Position numbers and translations under genes: made by a program. The notes beneath the pieces were generated by a model. That model was not told the DNA's origin. It did not search any database and worked only from the letters and a program-made list of their open reading frames with translations. From Micromonospora fulviviridis (lineage in GTDB: Bacteria > Actinomycetota > Actinomycetes > Mycobacteriales > Micromonosporaceae), in the NCBI RefSeq assembly GCF_014648395.1, contig NZ_BMRA01000006.1, positions 159,100 to 223,099 of the forward strand: a stretch of DNA of 64,000 nucleotides. The letters run 5' to 3'. Every line of letters starts with the position of its first letter. Positions within the stretch are counted from its first letter, which is position 1. Shown one piece after another: positions 16,697 to 25,816 of this stretch.

Positions 16697-16758
16697 CTGG
16701 CGTCCGGCACCCGGACCCATCGGCCGGTCACCGCCGGCAACCTCAGGAAGGAGTCGAC

Positions 16759-19700
16759 GTGTCGAGCAACCTCACGACCATCCCCGCCCCGCGCGGCATT
16801 CCGATCGTCGGGAACTCGCTGCAGATCCCGTCCGACGGACCGGCGGCGTTCTTCGAGGAGACGGCCGGCCAGTTCCCCGAGGGCATCTACCGGCTCGCGC
16901 TGCCCGGCCGCGAGCTCGTCCTGGTATCGGACCCGGACCTGGTGGCGGAGCTGTGCGACGAGTCGCGCTTCTACAAGCCGATCGAGAAGCCGCACAGCGA
17001 CGTGCGGGCGATCGCCGGGGACGGCCTGTTCACCGCGAGGGGGGACGAGCCGAACTGGGGCAAGGCGCACCGGATCCTCATGCCCGCGTTCAGCCAACGG
17101 TCGATGAAGGCGTACTTCCCCGAGATGCTCGAGGTCGCCGAGGCGCTGGTCGGCAAGTGGCGGCGCGACGAGGGCAAGGACCTCGACGTCGTCGCCGACA
17201 TGACCCGGCTGACCCTCGACACGATCGGGATCACCGGCTTCGACTACCGGTTCGACTCCTTCGGCAGCGAGGAGGTGCACCCGTTCCTGCAGGCCCTGGC
17301 GGACTCTCTGCACGAGGCCATGGGGCGGCTGAAGCAGCCGCCCTTCGTCACCGCGATGCGGCGCCGGCAGAACCGGACGTTCGAGGAGAACGTCCGCGTC
17401 ATGCACTCGCTCGTCGAGGACGTCATCCGCGAGCGCCGCGCGGGTGGGGGCGATGACCGCCGCGACCTGCTCAGCCTCATGCTCAACGCGGTCGACCCGG
17501 AGACCGGAGAGCCGCTGTCCGACGAGAACATCCGCAACAACGTGGTGACGTTCCTCATCGCCGGGCACGAGACCACCAGCGGTCTGCTCTCGTACGCCCT
17601 GTACCAGCTGCTGCGTAACCCGCACGTGCTGGCCCAGGCATACGCGGAGGTCGACCGGCTGCTGCCCGGTGACACGGTGCCCACCTACGAGGCGATCATG
17701 AAGCTGAACGTGATCCCGCGGGTTTTGGACGAAACCCTGCGCCTGTGGGGCCCCATCCCGGCGATCGCCCTGGCGCCGTACGAGGACACCGTGCTCGGTG
17801 GCCGGTACGCACTGCCGAAGGACCAGCAGGTCATGGTCGTGATCCCGGCGCTGCACAAGCACCCCAAGGCGTGGGACCGGCCGACGGAGTTCGACATCGA
17901 CCGGTGGCTGCCGGAGAACATCGCCCAGCATCACCCGCACGCCTACAAGCCGTTCGGCAACGGCGAGCGGGCCTGCATCGGCCGGCAGTTCGCCCTCACC
18001 GAGGCCCGGCTCGCCCTGGCCCTGGTCCTGCAGAACTTCGCGATCGCCGACCCGAACGACTACCAGATCAAGGTCAAGGAGACGCTCACCCGCAAGCCGG
18101 ACAACTTCCTGGTGCGGGTACGGCCCCGCCGGCCGTACGAGCGGTTCGACACCGAGGCGCGGGTGGCGCAGGAGCCGCAGGCGGCGGCGGTCGCGGTGAA
18201 CGCCGTCGGAGTCACGCTGCGCGTCGCGTACGGCTCGAACCTGGGCGCGTCGGAGGATCTCGCGCGGCAGCTGGCCGGCCGGGCCGAGCAGTCCGGCTTC
18301 GACACCACCGTGCTTCCCCTGGACGAACTGGCCGACAACCCGCCGAGCGACGGGATCCTGGTCGTGGTCACGCCGAGCTACAACGGCAAGGCCCCCGACA
18401 ACGCGCAGCGCTTCGACGCCCTCGCCGCCGCGGGCGGACTGACCGCGGGATCGATGTCGAACGTGCGGTTCGCGGTGCTCGGCAACGGCAACACGCACTG
18501 GATCACCTACCAGGCATTCCCCAAGCGGGTGGAGGCGGCGCTGCTGGCGGCCGGTGCCACCCCGATCGTGCCGCGCGGTGAGGTCGACGCGAACGGCGAC
18601 TTTGACGGCATGGCGACCACGTGGATGAACGCACTGTGGACGGCGCTGGCCGAGGAGTACGGCGCGGACACCAGCGCCTCCACCGGGCCACGGCTGTCGC
18701 TGGAGGTCCTCACCGAGGCGCACGTGCGACCGGCAGTGGTCTCCGAGAAGGCGTACCCGATCACCGTCGTGGCCAGCGAGGAGCTGGTCGGCGACCCGAC
18801 CGGGCTGTGGGACTTCAGCGTGGAGGCGCCCCGGCCGCAGGCGTTGTCGATCACCGTCGAGCTGCCCGACGGAGTCGGCTACGAGACCGGCAACCACCTG
18901 GCCGTCTTCGGAAAGAACGACCCGGAACTGGTGGCGCGGGCGCTGCGGTTGCTGCGGGTACCCCGCGACCAGGTGGTCCGGCTGCGTCGCGAGGACGCCA
19001 GCACCGGCACCCACCTGCCGATCGATGTGCCCGTGACCGCGGAGCTGCTGCTGACGGAGTTCGTCGAGCTGCAGGAGGTGGCCAGCCGCACGCACCTGCG
19101 GGCGCTGGCCGAGCACACCCAGTGCCCGTGGACCACCGGCCAGCTGCAGGGGTACCTCGACGACACCGACGAGGCGAGCCAGCGCTACCAGGATGAGATC
19201 CTCGCCAAGCGGGTCTCGGTCCTCACCCTGCTGGAGCGGTTCTCCGCCGTCGAGTTGCCGCTGGCCGCCTTCCTGGAGCTGGCCGGGCCGATCCGGCCCC
19301 GGTTCTACTCCATCTCCTCGGCGACGATGGTCGAGCCGAACCGGCCGCGACTGACCGTCGGCCTGCTGGAGGGTCCGGCACTGTCCGGCGACGGGGAGTA
19401 CCGGGGCCTGGCCTCCCAGTACCTGGCCCGGCTGCGGCCCGGCGACGTGTTCTTCGGGTACGTCCGCGTCCCGTTCCCGCCGTTCCACCCGCCGGCCGAC
19501 CCGGCCACGCCGATGATCCTCGTCGGTCCCGGCACCGGCTTCGCCCCGCTGCGCGGTTTCCTCGAGGAGCGCGCCGCCCAGCAGGCCAGCGGTGTCGAGG
19601 TCGGTCTGTCGAAGGTGTTCTACGGCTGCCGGCACCCGGAGCACGACTGGTTCTACCGCGACGAAATGCGGGCCTGGGAGCAGGCCGGCGTCGCCGAGGT

Positions 19701-19965
19701 GCACCTGGCGTTCTCCACCGTGCCCGGCCACCCGCACAAGTACGTCCAGGACGCCATCACCGCCGACGGCGACGCCATCTGGGACGCGATCGAAAACGGC
19801 GCCCACATCTACGTCTGCGGCGACGGCCGGCGGATGGCCCCGTCGGTACGCCAGGCGCTGGTCGGCATCTACCGCAGCCACACGGGCGGCAGTGCCGACG
19901 ACGCCGAGAAGTGGCTCGACCAGCTCGACACCGACGGGCGCTACCAGCAGGACGTCTTCGCCTGA
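16759..19965 (+). CDS. CYP102-type self-sufficient cytochrome P450:NADPH reductase
   Basis: A 1068-residue fusion protein that would hydroxylate (or epoxidise) fatty-acid-like substrates using NADPH and O2 without partner proteins. Heme domain, residues 1 to about 465: the GDGLFT segment equivalent to the F87 region of P450 BM3, the I-helix FLIAGHETTSGLLSYAL, the ExxR motif in LDETLRLWG, and heme ligand C406 in FGNGERACIG. A linker leads to a flavodoxin-like FMN domain (about 484-635; VAYGSNLGASEDLA), then FAD-binding (RPRFYSISSA near 846) and NADPH-binding (LVGPGTGFAPLRGFLEE near 919) domains. The GTG start follows AGGAAGGAG. It is divergent from its likely TetR repressor and followed by a hairpin and an alcohol dehydrogenase gene. 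Confidence 0.95.
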   Translation: MSSNLTTIPAPRGIPIVGNSLQIPSDGPAAFFEETAGQFPEGIYRLALPGRELVLVSDPDLVAELCDESRFYKPIEKPHSDVRAIAGDGLFTARGDEPNWGKAHRILMPAFSQRSMKAYFPEMLEVAEALVGKWRRDEGKDLDVVADMTRLTLDTIGITGFDYRFDSFGSEEVHPFLQALADSLHEAMGRLKQPPFVTAMRRRQNRTFEENVRVMHSLVEDVIRERRAGGGDDRRDLLSLMLNAVDPETGEPLSDENIRNNVVTFLIAGHETTSGLLSYALYQLLRNPHVLAQAYAEVDRLLPGDTVPTYEAIMKLNVIPRVLDETLRLWGPIPAIALAPYEDTVLGGRYALPKDQQVMVVIPALHKHPKAWDRPTEFDIDRWLPENIAQHHPHAYKPFGNGERACIGRQFALTEARLALALVLQNFAIADPNDYQIKVKETLTRKPDNFLVRVRPRRPYERFDTEARVAQEPQAAAVAVNAVGVTLRVAYGSNLGASEDLARQLAGRAEQSGFDTTVLPLDELADNPPSDGILVVVTPSYNGKAPDNAQRFDALAAAGGLTAGSMSNVRFAVLGNGNTHWITYQAFPKRVEAALLAAGATPIVPRGEVDANGDFDGMATTWMNALWTALAEEYGADTSASTGPRLSLEVLTEAHVRPAVVSEKAYPITVVASEELVGDPTGLWDFSVEAPRPQALSITVELPDGVGYETGNHLAVFGKNDPELVARALRLLRVPRDQVVRLRREDASTGTHLPIDVPVTAELLLTEFVELQEVASRTHLRALAEHTQCPWTTGQLQGYLDDTDEASQRYQDEILAKRVSVLTLLERFSAVELPLAAFLELAGPIRPRFYSISSATMVEPNRPRLTVGLLEGPALSGDGEYRGLASQYLARLRPGDVFFGYVRVPFPPFHPPADPATPMILVGPGTGFAPLRGFLEERAAQQASGVEVGLSKVFYGCRHPEHDWFYRDEMRAWEQAGVAEVHLAFSTVPGHPHKYVQDAITADGDAIWDAIENGAHIYVCGDGRRMAPSVRQALVGIYRSHTGGSADDAEKWLDQLDTDGRYQQDVFA

Positions 19966-19974
19966 TCACCGATG

Positions 19975-20004
19975 CCGGATGCGGCACGACAGCGCCGCAT
20001 CCGG
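19975..20004 (+). terminator. Hairpin after the P450 gene
   Basis: CCGGATGCGGC (19975-19985) pairs perfectly with GCCGCATCCGG (19994-20004): an 11-bp stem with an 8-base loop, 9 bases after the P450 stop. There is no T-tract, as is common in high-GC actinomycetes. It could end or reduce transcription into the dehydrogenase gene. Confidence 0.6.
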
Positions 20005-20061
20005 ACACTACGCCCCGCGCGGTGGGGGCGACCGTGTGCACCGCGAGACAAGGAGAATGTC

Positions 20062-21111
20062 ATGTCCACCATGCTTGCCGGCCGGCTCGACTACAAGACG
20101 GGCGAGTTCGCGATGGAGGAGGTACCCGTCCCGCACCCGGGACCGGGCCAGGTGAGGATCAAGGTCGCCGCGGCCGGCATCTGCCTCTCCGACGTCCACC
20201 TCATCGACGGGAGCCTGCGGCTGGAGACCGGCGTCGACAAGGTGACCCTGGGGCACGAGGTGGCCGGCGTCATCGATGCCGTCGGCTCGCAGGTACCCGC
20301 CGAATGGCAGGTCGGGCGGCGCGTGCTGCTGCAGGCCGGCCAGCCCTGCGGCGCCTGCCCGCCCTGCCTGCTGGGGCGGGTGGGCCAGTGCCGGCACCCG
20401 CTGACCCGCGGAGTCGACTACGACGGCGGCTGGGCCGAGTACGCGATCGCCGAGCACTTCACCCTCGTCGGCGTACCCGACGATCTCCCGCTGGAGCAGG
20501 CCGCGATCATTCCCGACGCGGTCTCCACCCCCTGGGGCGCCATCGTCGCCACCGCCGACGTGCGTCCCACCCAGGCCGTTGGCGTGTGGGGACTGGGCGG
20601 TCTGGGCGCCCATGCCGTGCAGTTGCTGCGTCTCGTCGGGGCCGCTCCGATCGTTGCGGTGGATCCGATCCCGGATGCCCGGGCGCGGGCCCTCGCCCTG
20701 GGCGCCGATTACGCCCTCGACCCCCGGGCCGCCGACTTCGACGAGCAGGTACGCCGGATCACCGACGGGCGCGGCCTCGACGTCGCCTTCGACCTGGCCG
20801 GTGCCCCGCCGGTCTGGACCCAGGCCCAGACCGTCCTCGCCAACGAGGGCCGGCTGGTCCTGGTCGGACTGGCACCCCAACCGCTGACCGTTCACCAGAC
20901 CACCCTGTTCAGCTACCTGAAGCAGCAGATCCGTGGGCACTACGGCAGTCTTCCGGAGCACGTCGAGCAGCTCGTCTCCCTGGTGGGCCACCACCGCCTC
21001 GACCTCTCCGGGTCGATCAGCGATGTGCTCCCGCTGTCCGAGGCGCCCCGTGGTGTCGAACGGCTCGTGAAGAAGGAGGGCAGCCCGATTCGACTGATTC
21101 TCAAGCCCTGA
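20062..21111 (+). CDS. Zinc-dependent alcohol dehydrogenase
   Basis: A medium-chain dehydrogenase of 349 residues. The catalytic zinc site is formed by the cysteine of AAAGICLSDVH (about residue 40) and the GHE of VTLGHEVAG. The structural zinc lobe has four cysteines in CGACPPCLLGRVGQC, and the cofactor domain carries VGVWGLGGLGAHAVQ followed by an acidic residue in VAVDP, which favours NAD(H). The start follows AAGGAGAATGTC. Lying 96 bases after the P450, it may oxidise the secondary hydroxy product of that enzyme to a ketone, though the hairpin between them leaves open whether they share a transcript. Confidence 0.9.
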   Translation: MSTMLAGRLDYKTGEFAMEEVPVPHPGPGQVRIKVAAAGICLSDVHLIDGSLRLETGVDKVTLGHEVAGVIDAVGSQVPAEWQVGRRVLLQAGQPCGACPPCLLGRVGQCRHPLTRGVDYDGGWAEYAIAEHFTLVGVPDDLPLEQAAIIPDAVSTPWGAIVATADVRPTQAVGVWGLGGLGAHAVQLLRLVGAAPIVAVDPIPDARARALALGADYALDPRAADFDEQVRRITDGRGLDVAFDLAGAPPVWTQAQTVLANEGRLVLVGLAPQPLTVHQTTLFSYLKQQIRGHYGSLPEHVEQLVSLVGHHRLDLSGSISDVLPLSEAPRGVERLVKKEGSPIRLILKP

Positions 21112-21165
21112 CAACCACTGCGGGTCGTGAGAATCTCGGCTCCCGCCCCGCGTTCAGCGCTGGCG

Positions 21166-21194
21166 TGCCGGCAGGCGAGGTGGGCCTGCCGGCA
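21166..21194 (+). terminator. Hairpin after the alcohol dehydrogenase
   Basis: TGCCGGCAGGC (21166-21176) pairs with GCCTGCCGGCA (21184-21194), an 11-bp perfect stem with a 7-base loop, 54 bases after the stop. A weaker pair of arms (GATTCTCA / TGAGAATC) straddles the stop codon itself. Confidence 0.55.
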
Positions 21195-21471
21195 GGTCGG
21201 CCATATTGACCGGGCTGGTCCGGGTCGAAGCCACCGGACATGCACTACAAGGGGTTCGGTCGCGGCGTTCGTAAGCGGCTGGTGCGCCAGTGGAGTTCAT
21301 ATCCCGCCCTGCGGCTGTGAAGCGCGGGGCCTACAACCACAACCCGATCCGCATTTCGGGCAGACACACAGCTCGTTGGGCGGGCATTCCCGTCCACAGT
21401 TGGCTTCGGCAATGAGGCCCGCAGAGGGATTGAGCCGCCCCGGGTTCGGTAGCGACCCGGGGTCGGTAGCG

Positions 21472-21600
21472 GGCACGGCGGCGTTCGATGCTGTCGTGGC
21501 CGTGGATGCGCCAGCCTCCGCCGTCGCGTAGGCGTCCGAGCTTCTTGACGTCAACGTGGATCCGTCGGTGGATGCGCTGAACGGGGCGCTCGCCGCGTGC
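21472..21600 (-). mobile_element. IS481-family transposase remnant
   Basis: One minus-strand frame encodes RIHVDVKKLGRLRDGGGWRIHG, matching the strongly conserved start of the DDE domain of IS481-family transposases (HVDVKKLGRI...GGGWR), where the first D of HVD is the first catalytic aspartate. Upstream and downstream of about 35 residues the similarity is lost, so only a scrap remains. The rest of the 690-base interval between the dehydrogenase and the PhoX gene shows no gene; one minus-strand frame near 21310-21390 has an unusual cluster of cysteines but no start or context. Confidence 0.6.
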
Positions 21601-21803
21601 CTGTTCGATGCGCTGGTCCAGGGCCTCGAGCCCCCCGCGGGTAACCGTTTCGACTGCGCCAGGGTCACACCTGCCACCATGCACGGGACGAGATGGTCGT
21701 CGATACGACGTCGCACACCGAGGTGTCCATCGACGTTCATCCAACCGATCGAAGTGCGTAAGCTATGCACGGTCGGATCTGGGGAACCTACCGAGGAGGT
21801 TCC

Positions 21804-22964
21804 ATGGATCGTCGAGCAATGTTGCGGGCCACGGTTGTCGGTGCGGGCGCGGTCGCCCTGCCGTTCACGGCGTGGTCGGCGGCGTACGGAGCCCCGGCGC
21901 AGAACGCAGCGGGGCCATATGGTGGGCTTCAGCCCGCCGACGTCAACGGCATCCAGTTGCCGGCCGGCTTCACCAGCTCGATCGTCGCGCGATCCCGTCA
22001 GACGGTGCCGGGGACGTCGTACACCTGGCACGACGCCCCGGACGGCGGCGCCGTGTTCCCGAACGGCACGGGCTGGATCTACGTGTCGAACTCCGAGGTG
22101 GCAGCCAGTGCGGGCGGCGGTGCCTCACGCCTCGTCTTCAACTCCAGCGGCGCCGTGGTCGGGGCGTCGCGGATCCTCTCCGGCACCAACAACAACTGCG
22201 CCGGCGGCAAGACGCCGTGGAACACCTGGCTCTCCTGCGAGGAAGTATCCCTGGGCCGGGTCTTCGAGACATACCCGCTCGGCGGGACCTCCGTGGCACG
22301 TCCCACGATGGGCCGGTTCAAGCACGAGGCGGCCGCGGCTGACCCGGTCCGCCGGGTCATCTACCTGACCGAGGACGAGACCGACGGCAAGTTCTACCGC
22401 TTCGTGCCGACCATCTGGGGCGACCTTTCCGCCGGAACCCTCCAGGTCTTCCGCGCCGGTTCGGCCACCTCCGGCACGTTCACCTGGGCCACGGTGCCCG
22501 ACCCGGACGGCTCGCCCACCCCGACACGGCAGCAGGTGTCCGGCGCGAAGACGTTCAACGGTGGCGAGGGCTGCCACTACGCGGACGACACCGTCTGGTT
22601 CACCACCAAGGGCGACAACCGTGTGTGGCAGGTCAACCTGGCCGCCGGCACGTACGAGCTCGCCTACGACGACAACCTGGTCAGCCCTGGCGCCGCCCCG
22701 CTGACCGGGGTCGACAACATCACCGGGTCCACGGCCGGTGACCTGTACGTCGCCGAGGACGGCGGGAACATGGAGATCTGCATGATCACGCCGGACGACA
22801 AGATCTCCGTCTTCCTGCGGATCACCGGACAGAGCGGTTCGGAGATCACGGGGCCGGCGTTCACTCCGGCCGGGGACCGGCTGTACTTCTCATCGCAACG
22901 CGGCACGACCGGCTCGTCCTCCGGTGGCATCACCTACTGCGTCACCGGGCCGTTCCGCCGATGA
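21804..22964 (+). CDS. PhoX-type (DUF839) protein with TAT signal
   Basis: A 386-residue exported protein. MDRRAMLRATVVGAGAVAL is a twin-arginine signal with a cleavage site near AYGA/PAQN. The mature part is a beta-propeller-like DUF839 protein: FTSSIVARSR, YTWHDAPDGGAVFP, the SCEE segment in WLSCEEVSLGRVFE, IYLTEDETDGKFYRFVP and LYVAEDGGNMEICMI. SCEE and TEDE supply the acidic metal ligands seen in PhoX phosphatases that use calcium and iron. It is shorter than classical PhoX (600 or more residues), so it may have a different ester substrate. ATG 21804 is preceded by GAGGAGG. A strong hairpin follows. Confidence 0.85.
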   Translation: MDRRAMLRATVVGAGAVALPFTAWSAAYGAPAQNAAGPYGGLQPADVNGIQLPAGFTSSIVARSRQTVPGTSYTWHDAPDGGAVFPNGTGWIYVSNSEVAASAGGGASRLVFNSSGAVVGASRILSGTNNNCAGGKTPWNTWLSCEEVSLGRVFETYPLGGTSVARPTMGRFKHEAAAADPVRRVIYLTEDETDGKFYRFVPTIWGDLSAGTLQVFRAGSATSGTFTWATVPDPDGSPTPTRQQVSGAKTFNGGEGCHYADDTVWFTTKGDNRVWQVNLAAGTYELAYDDNLVSPGAAPLTGVDNITGSTAGDLYVAEDGGNMEICMITPDDKISVFLRITGQSGSEITGPAFTPAGDRLYFSSQRGTTGSSSGGITYCVTGPFRR

Positions 22965-22990
22965 CCGGCTGCCAGCCGCGCAGACCGACA

Positions 22991-23018
22991 CGGGGCCGCC
23001 CGGCGGCGGGCGGCCCCG
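22991..23018 (+). terminator. Terminator hairpin after the PhoX-type gene
   Basis: CGGGGCCGCCCG (22991-23002) and CGGGCGGCCCCG (23007-23018) form a perfect 12-bp stem with a GCGG tetraloop, 26 bases after the stop codon. The remaining 240 bases up to the convergent MFS gene show no gene. Confidence 0.7.
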
Positions 23019-23262
23019 GTCTTCACCGGCGTCCTTCGCCGACGCGCTCCACCCAGACGCGCCGGGGCGACGGCCTCCGTTCGTCCCTCCCGACGAACAA
23101 GCCTGGCGGGCGGAACGAGGGCCGTCCAAGGCCGGCGGTCACCGGGCCACAGGCCCGGCGAACTATCAACTGCATTCTCAGCCGTCGGATTCAGCGCCGG
23201 CATCACCTGCCGCCAACTCACCCGGGGCGACGGAGCGGTCCGGGACCACCGGTTGCGCCATG

Positions 23263-24495
23263 TCAGGTTGTTGTTGCACGGCGCAGATTCCGGATCGGCC
23301 GGATGAGCAGTAGCGCCGCGACTACAGCACCCGTGACGACCGTCGACACGAGTAGCAGGTCGCGCGGTGCGACGATGGTGGACGTCGGCCCGACCAGCGC
23401 TTGGCCCACCGCGATCCCGGAGACGGAGCCGGCGACCTCGTAGGCGGTGACGCGGTTGAGCACTGCCGGGGGCACGAGGGTCTGCACGCTGGTGGACCAC
23501 ATCACCGACCAGAAGGCCCAGGCCGAGCCGCCGACGACGTGCCCGGCAATCAGGACGGGCAGTGGCGGCTCCAGTGCGACTGACAGCGGGATGGCGGCGA
23601 ACCCGATGAGCGCCACGGCACCACCGGCGAGGGGCCGGGACGGGCGGATCTGGATGGCGACGAGCCCGCCGATCACGGTACCGGTGCCGAGGCCCGCCAT
23701 CGTCCAGCCGTACGCAGCTTCGCCGAGCCGCTCGCCGATCACCTGGGAGGCGAGGGGAATGTACGGGCCGAATACGAACAGCCCAAAGCAGACCCAGATC
23801 AGGATCACCGACCACATCCAGGTGCGAGAGCGAAACTCCACCCAACCGCGCCGCAGATCACGCAGGACGGTCGAGGGCTGCCGGCCCTCGGTGGGGGCCG
23901 CGTGTCGGATCAGCGCCAGGCACAGTCCGCTGAGCAGGAAAGTGGCAGCGTCGACGGCGTACACGGTCCCCGCGCCCGTGGCCGCCATCAGCAGTCCCGC
24001 GAGGACCGGCCCGCCGAGCTGAGTCACCGCGTCGGCGATCTTGAGCGTGCCGTTGGCCCGCTGCGGGTCCTTGGCGACCAATGGCACCATTCCGTTGACC
24101 CCGGGCTGGAACATCGCTGCCGCGGCACCTGATATCGCTGAGGCCACCAGCAGCAGCCACAGTGGCGGGGCACCGGTGAAGAAGGCCACGGCGAGCACGC
24201 CCTGAGTGACGGTACGGACAGCGTCCGCGCCGACCATCATGGCGCGGGCGCCGATCCGATCGGAGAAGACCCCGCCGAACACGATGAACAGCACGAAGGG
24301 CGCCGTCCAGACGGCAAGAACGTACCCGACGCCGGACACGCCGTACAGAGCGCCGACGGCGAGGGCCGCGGCGACCGGCATCATCGCGTCACCCAGCAGC
24401 GATACGACACGGGCGGCGAAGTACAGCGAGAAATCCCTGGTCCAGAGAGCGGCAGGGGCGGTCGCAGACGTTGTGCTATCGGCGATCGTGGTCAT
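23263..24495 (-). CDS. MFS exporter (EntS/MFS_3-like)
   Basis: A 410-residue major facilitator with about twelve hydrophobic helices. The N-terminal FSLYFAARVVSLLGDAMMPVA, the loop VFGGVFSDRIGARAMMVGAD (the MFS motif A region), MFQPGVNGMVPLVAKDPQRANGTL and GPVLAGLLMAATGAGTVYAVDA are typical of the MFS_3 branch, which includes siderophore and macrolide exporters. It probably exports a small molecule by proton exchange; the compound is unknown. ATG 24495 is chosen because it sits just before the first helix. The divergent gene 86 bases away encodes a GlxA/AraC-type regulator, a likely controller. Confidence 0.88.
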   Translation of the reverse strand: MTTIADSTTSATAPAALWTRDFSLYFAARVVSLLGDAMMPVAAALAVGALYGVSGVGYVLAVWTAPFVLFIVFGGVFSDRIGARAMMVGADAVRTVTQGVLAVAFFTGAPPLWLLLVASAISGAAAAMFQPGVNGMVPLVAKDPQRANGTLKIADAVTQLGGPVLAGLLMAATGAGTVYAVDAATFLLSGLCLALIRHAAPTEGRQPSTVLRDLRRGWVEFRSRTWMWSVILIWVCFGLFVFGPYIPLASQVIGERLGEAAYGWTMAGLGTGTVIGGLVAIQIRPSRPLAGGAVALIGFAAIPLSVALEPPLPVLIAGHVVGGSAWAFWSVMWSTSVQTLVPPAVLNRVTAYEVAGSVSGIAVGQALVGPTSTIVAPRDLLLVSTVVTGAVVAALLLIRPIRNLRRATTT

Positions 24496-24581
24496 GCGAT
24501 GAACTCCATGGTCAGCAATTCTGGTGCCGCCTAGGGGGCCACGCAGGCGCCGAGCACGACATCCTTGGGTACATTCGTGCC

Positions 24582-25532
24582 ATGGTCCATCGGGTGGTCG
24601 CGCTGGTCGGTCCGACGCAAGAGATGTACCCCGTGACGTGCGCCTCCGCCGTCTTCGGCTACCACGGCCCCGACATCCCGCACCACTACGAGTTCCGGCT
24701 GTGCACCGAGCGACCCGGCTCGGTGCCAACCACGATGGGCGTGGACATCGCCGTTCCCAACGGCCTGGAAGCTCTCGACAACGCCGACACGGTCCTCATC
24801 GCAGGCTGGTGCCCCGGGCCGGGCTTTTCAACCGCGCTCGGCTCCGCCGTGCTGGCCGCGCACGCTCGCGGCGCCCGGATCGTCGGGATCGTCGGGGGCG
24901 TCTATGTGCCGGCGGCGTTAGGCCTGCTCGACGGGCGTCGCGCCGCCGTGCACTGGGAGTGCACGGGGGATCTGGCCTGGCGTTACCCATGCGTCAACGC
25001 CGACGGCTCCGTGCTCTACATCGACCACGGCGACGTGGCGACGGCCGGCGCCTCGGCAACCGCCTTGGACCTGTGCCTCAACCAGGTCCGACGAGAGTAC
25101 GGCGCGGCCCTCGCCATGCGGATCGGGCGGCAGCTTGCGGCTGCGCCACCGCGAGAAGGCCGCCAGCGCCAGGGTCCCGCACCGGCGTCGGTCGGTACGG
25201 TCCCGGAATCCCTGGCCCCGCTCCTTGAGTGGGTCAACGCCAACCTCGACCGGCCGCTGACCCTGCACGACATGGCGGCCAGGTCGGGGATGTCGCCGCG
25301 TACCCTCAACCGGCACTTCCTTGAGCAACTCGGTATCCCGCCGGGCCGCTGGCTGCTCGATCTCCGTATCGCCTCGACCCGCGCCCTGCTGGAGGAAACC
25401 GACCTGCCAGTCGAAACTATCGCGACGCGCGTCGGGCTGTCCTCGGCGGTGAACCTGCGCCGTCGCTTCCGCAACGCCCTCGCCACCACGCCAGCCGCGT
25501 ACCGTCGCGCGTTCCGCTCGTCGGCGGCCTAG
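24582..25532 (+). CDS. GlxA family AraC-type transcriptional regulator
   Basis: A 316-residue regulator with a DJ-1/PfpI-like N-terminal domain (VVALVGPTQEMYPVTCASAVFG to about residue 190, with the elbow-like GIVGGVYVPAALGLLDG) and a C-terminal AraC DNA-binding domain with two helix-turn-helix units: TLHDMAARSGMSPRTLNRHF and PVETIATRVGLSSAVNLRRRF. In GlxA proteins the DJ-1 domain senses ligand and lacks amidotransferase activity; the elbow cysteine is replaced here (GIVGGVY). A TACATT hexamer ends 6 bases before ATG 24582, so the message may be leaderless. The divergent MFS exporter is the obvious target. Confidence 0.88.
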   Translation: MVHRVVALVGPTQEMYPVTCASAVFGYHGPDIPHHYEFRLCTERPGSVPTTMGVDIAVPNGLEALDNADTVLIAGWCPGPGFSTALGSAVLAAHARGARIVGIVGGVYVPAALGLLDGRRAAVHWECTGDLAWRYPCVNADGSVLYIDHGDVATAGASATALDLCLNQVRREYGAALAMRIGRQLAAAPPREGRQRQGPAPASVGTVPESLAPLLEWVNANLDRPLTLHDMAARSGMSPRTLNRHFLEQLGIPPGRWLLDLRIASTRALLEETDLPVETIATRVGLSSAVNLRRRFRNALATTPAAYRRAFRSSAA

Positions 25533-25816
25533 CTGAGAGCAACCGGGGACAGCATGCGTTGGCAGCTGCCGTCGACCAGCGGTGCGAGCGTTACCGGACC
25601 GAATCCAACTCTCGCACATGGTCAGGGCGACGCGTACGACCAGACGAACGCTGCCAGCCGGCGGCATGGTGAGGCGGGCCGATCGCCATCGTGGCCGCTC
25701 GCCGCCGAGGTTGGGGCGATCGCTGCGGGGCCTGGTTGGTCACGTCGATGCTTTGCTGGCCGTTCTGAGCACGCTGCCTCGATTGCCGGGTCAGTCCCAC
25801 CAGAAGCTCCAGCAGT

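Noticed and set aside
16093..19881. A 1262-residue minus-strand open frame opposite the P450
   Set aside because: It is the antisense shadow of the CYP102-type gene; composition is dominated by G, V, H and R with no domain, and the plus-strand frame has all catalytic motifs.
19975..20004. Reading the hairpin after the P450 gene as a regulatory operator
   Set aside because: Position 9 bases after a stop codon and perfect GC-rich stem fit a terminator better; it shares no sequence with the operators at 16658-16696.
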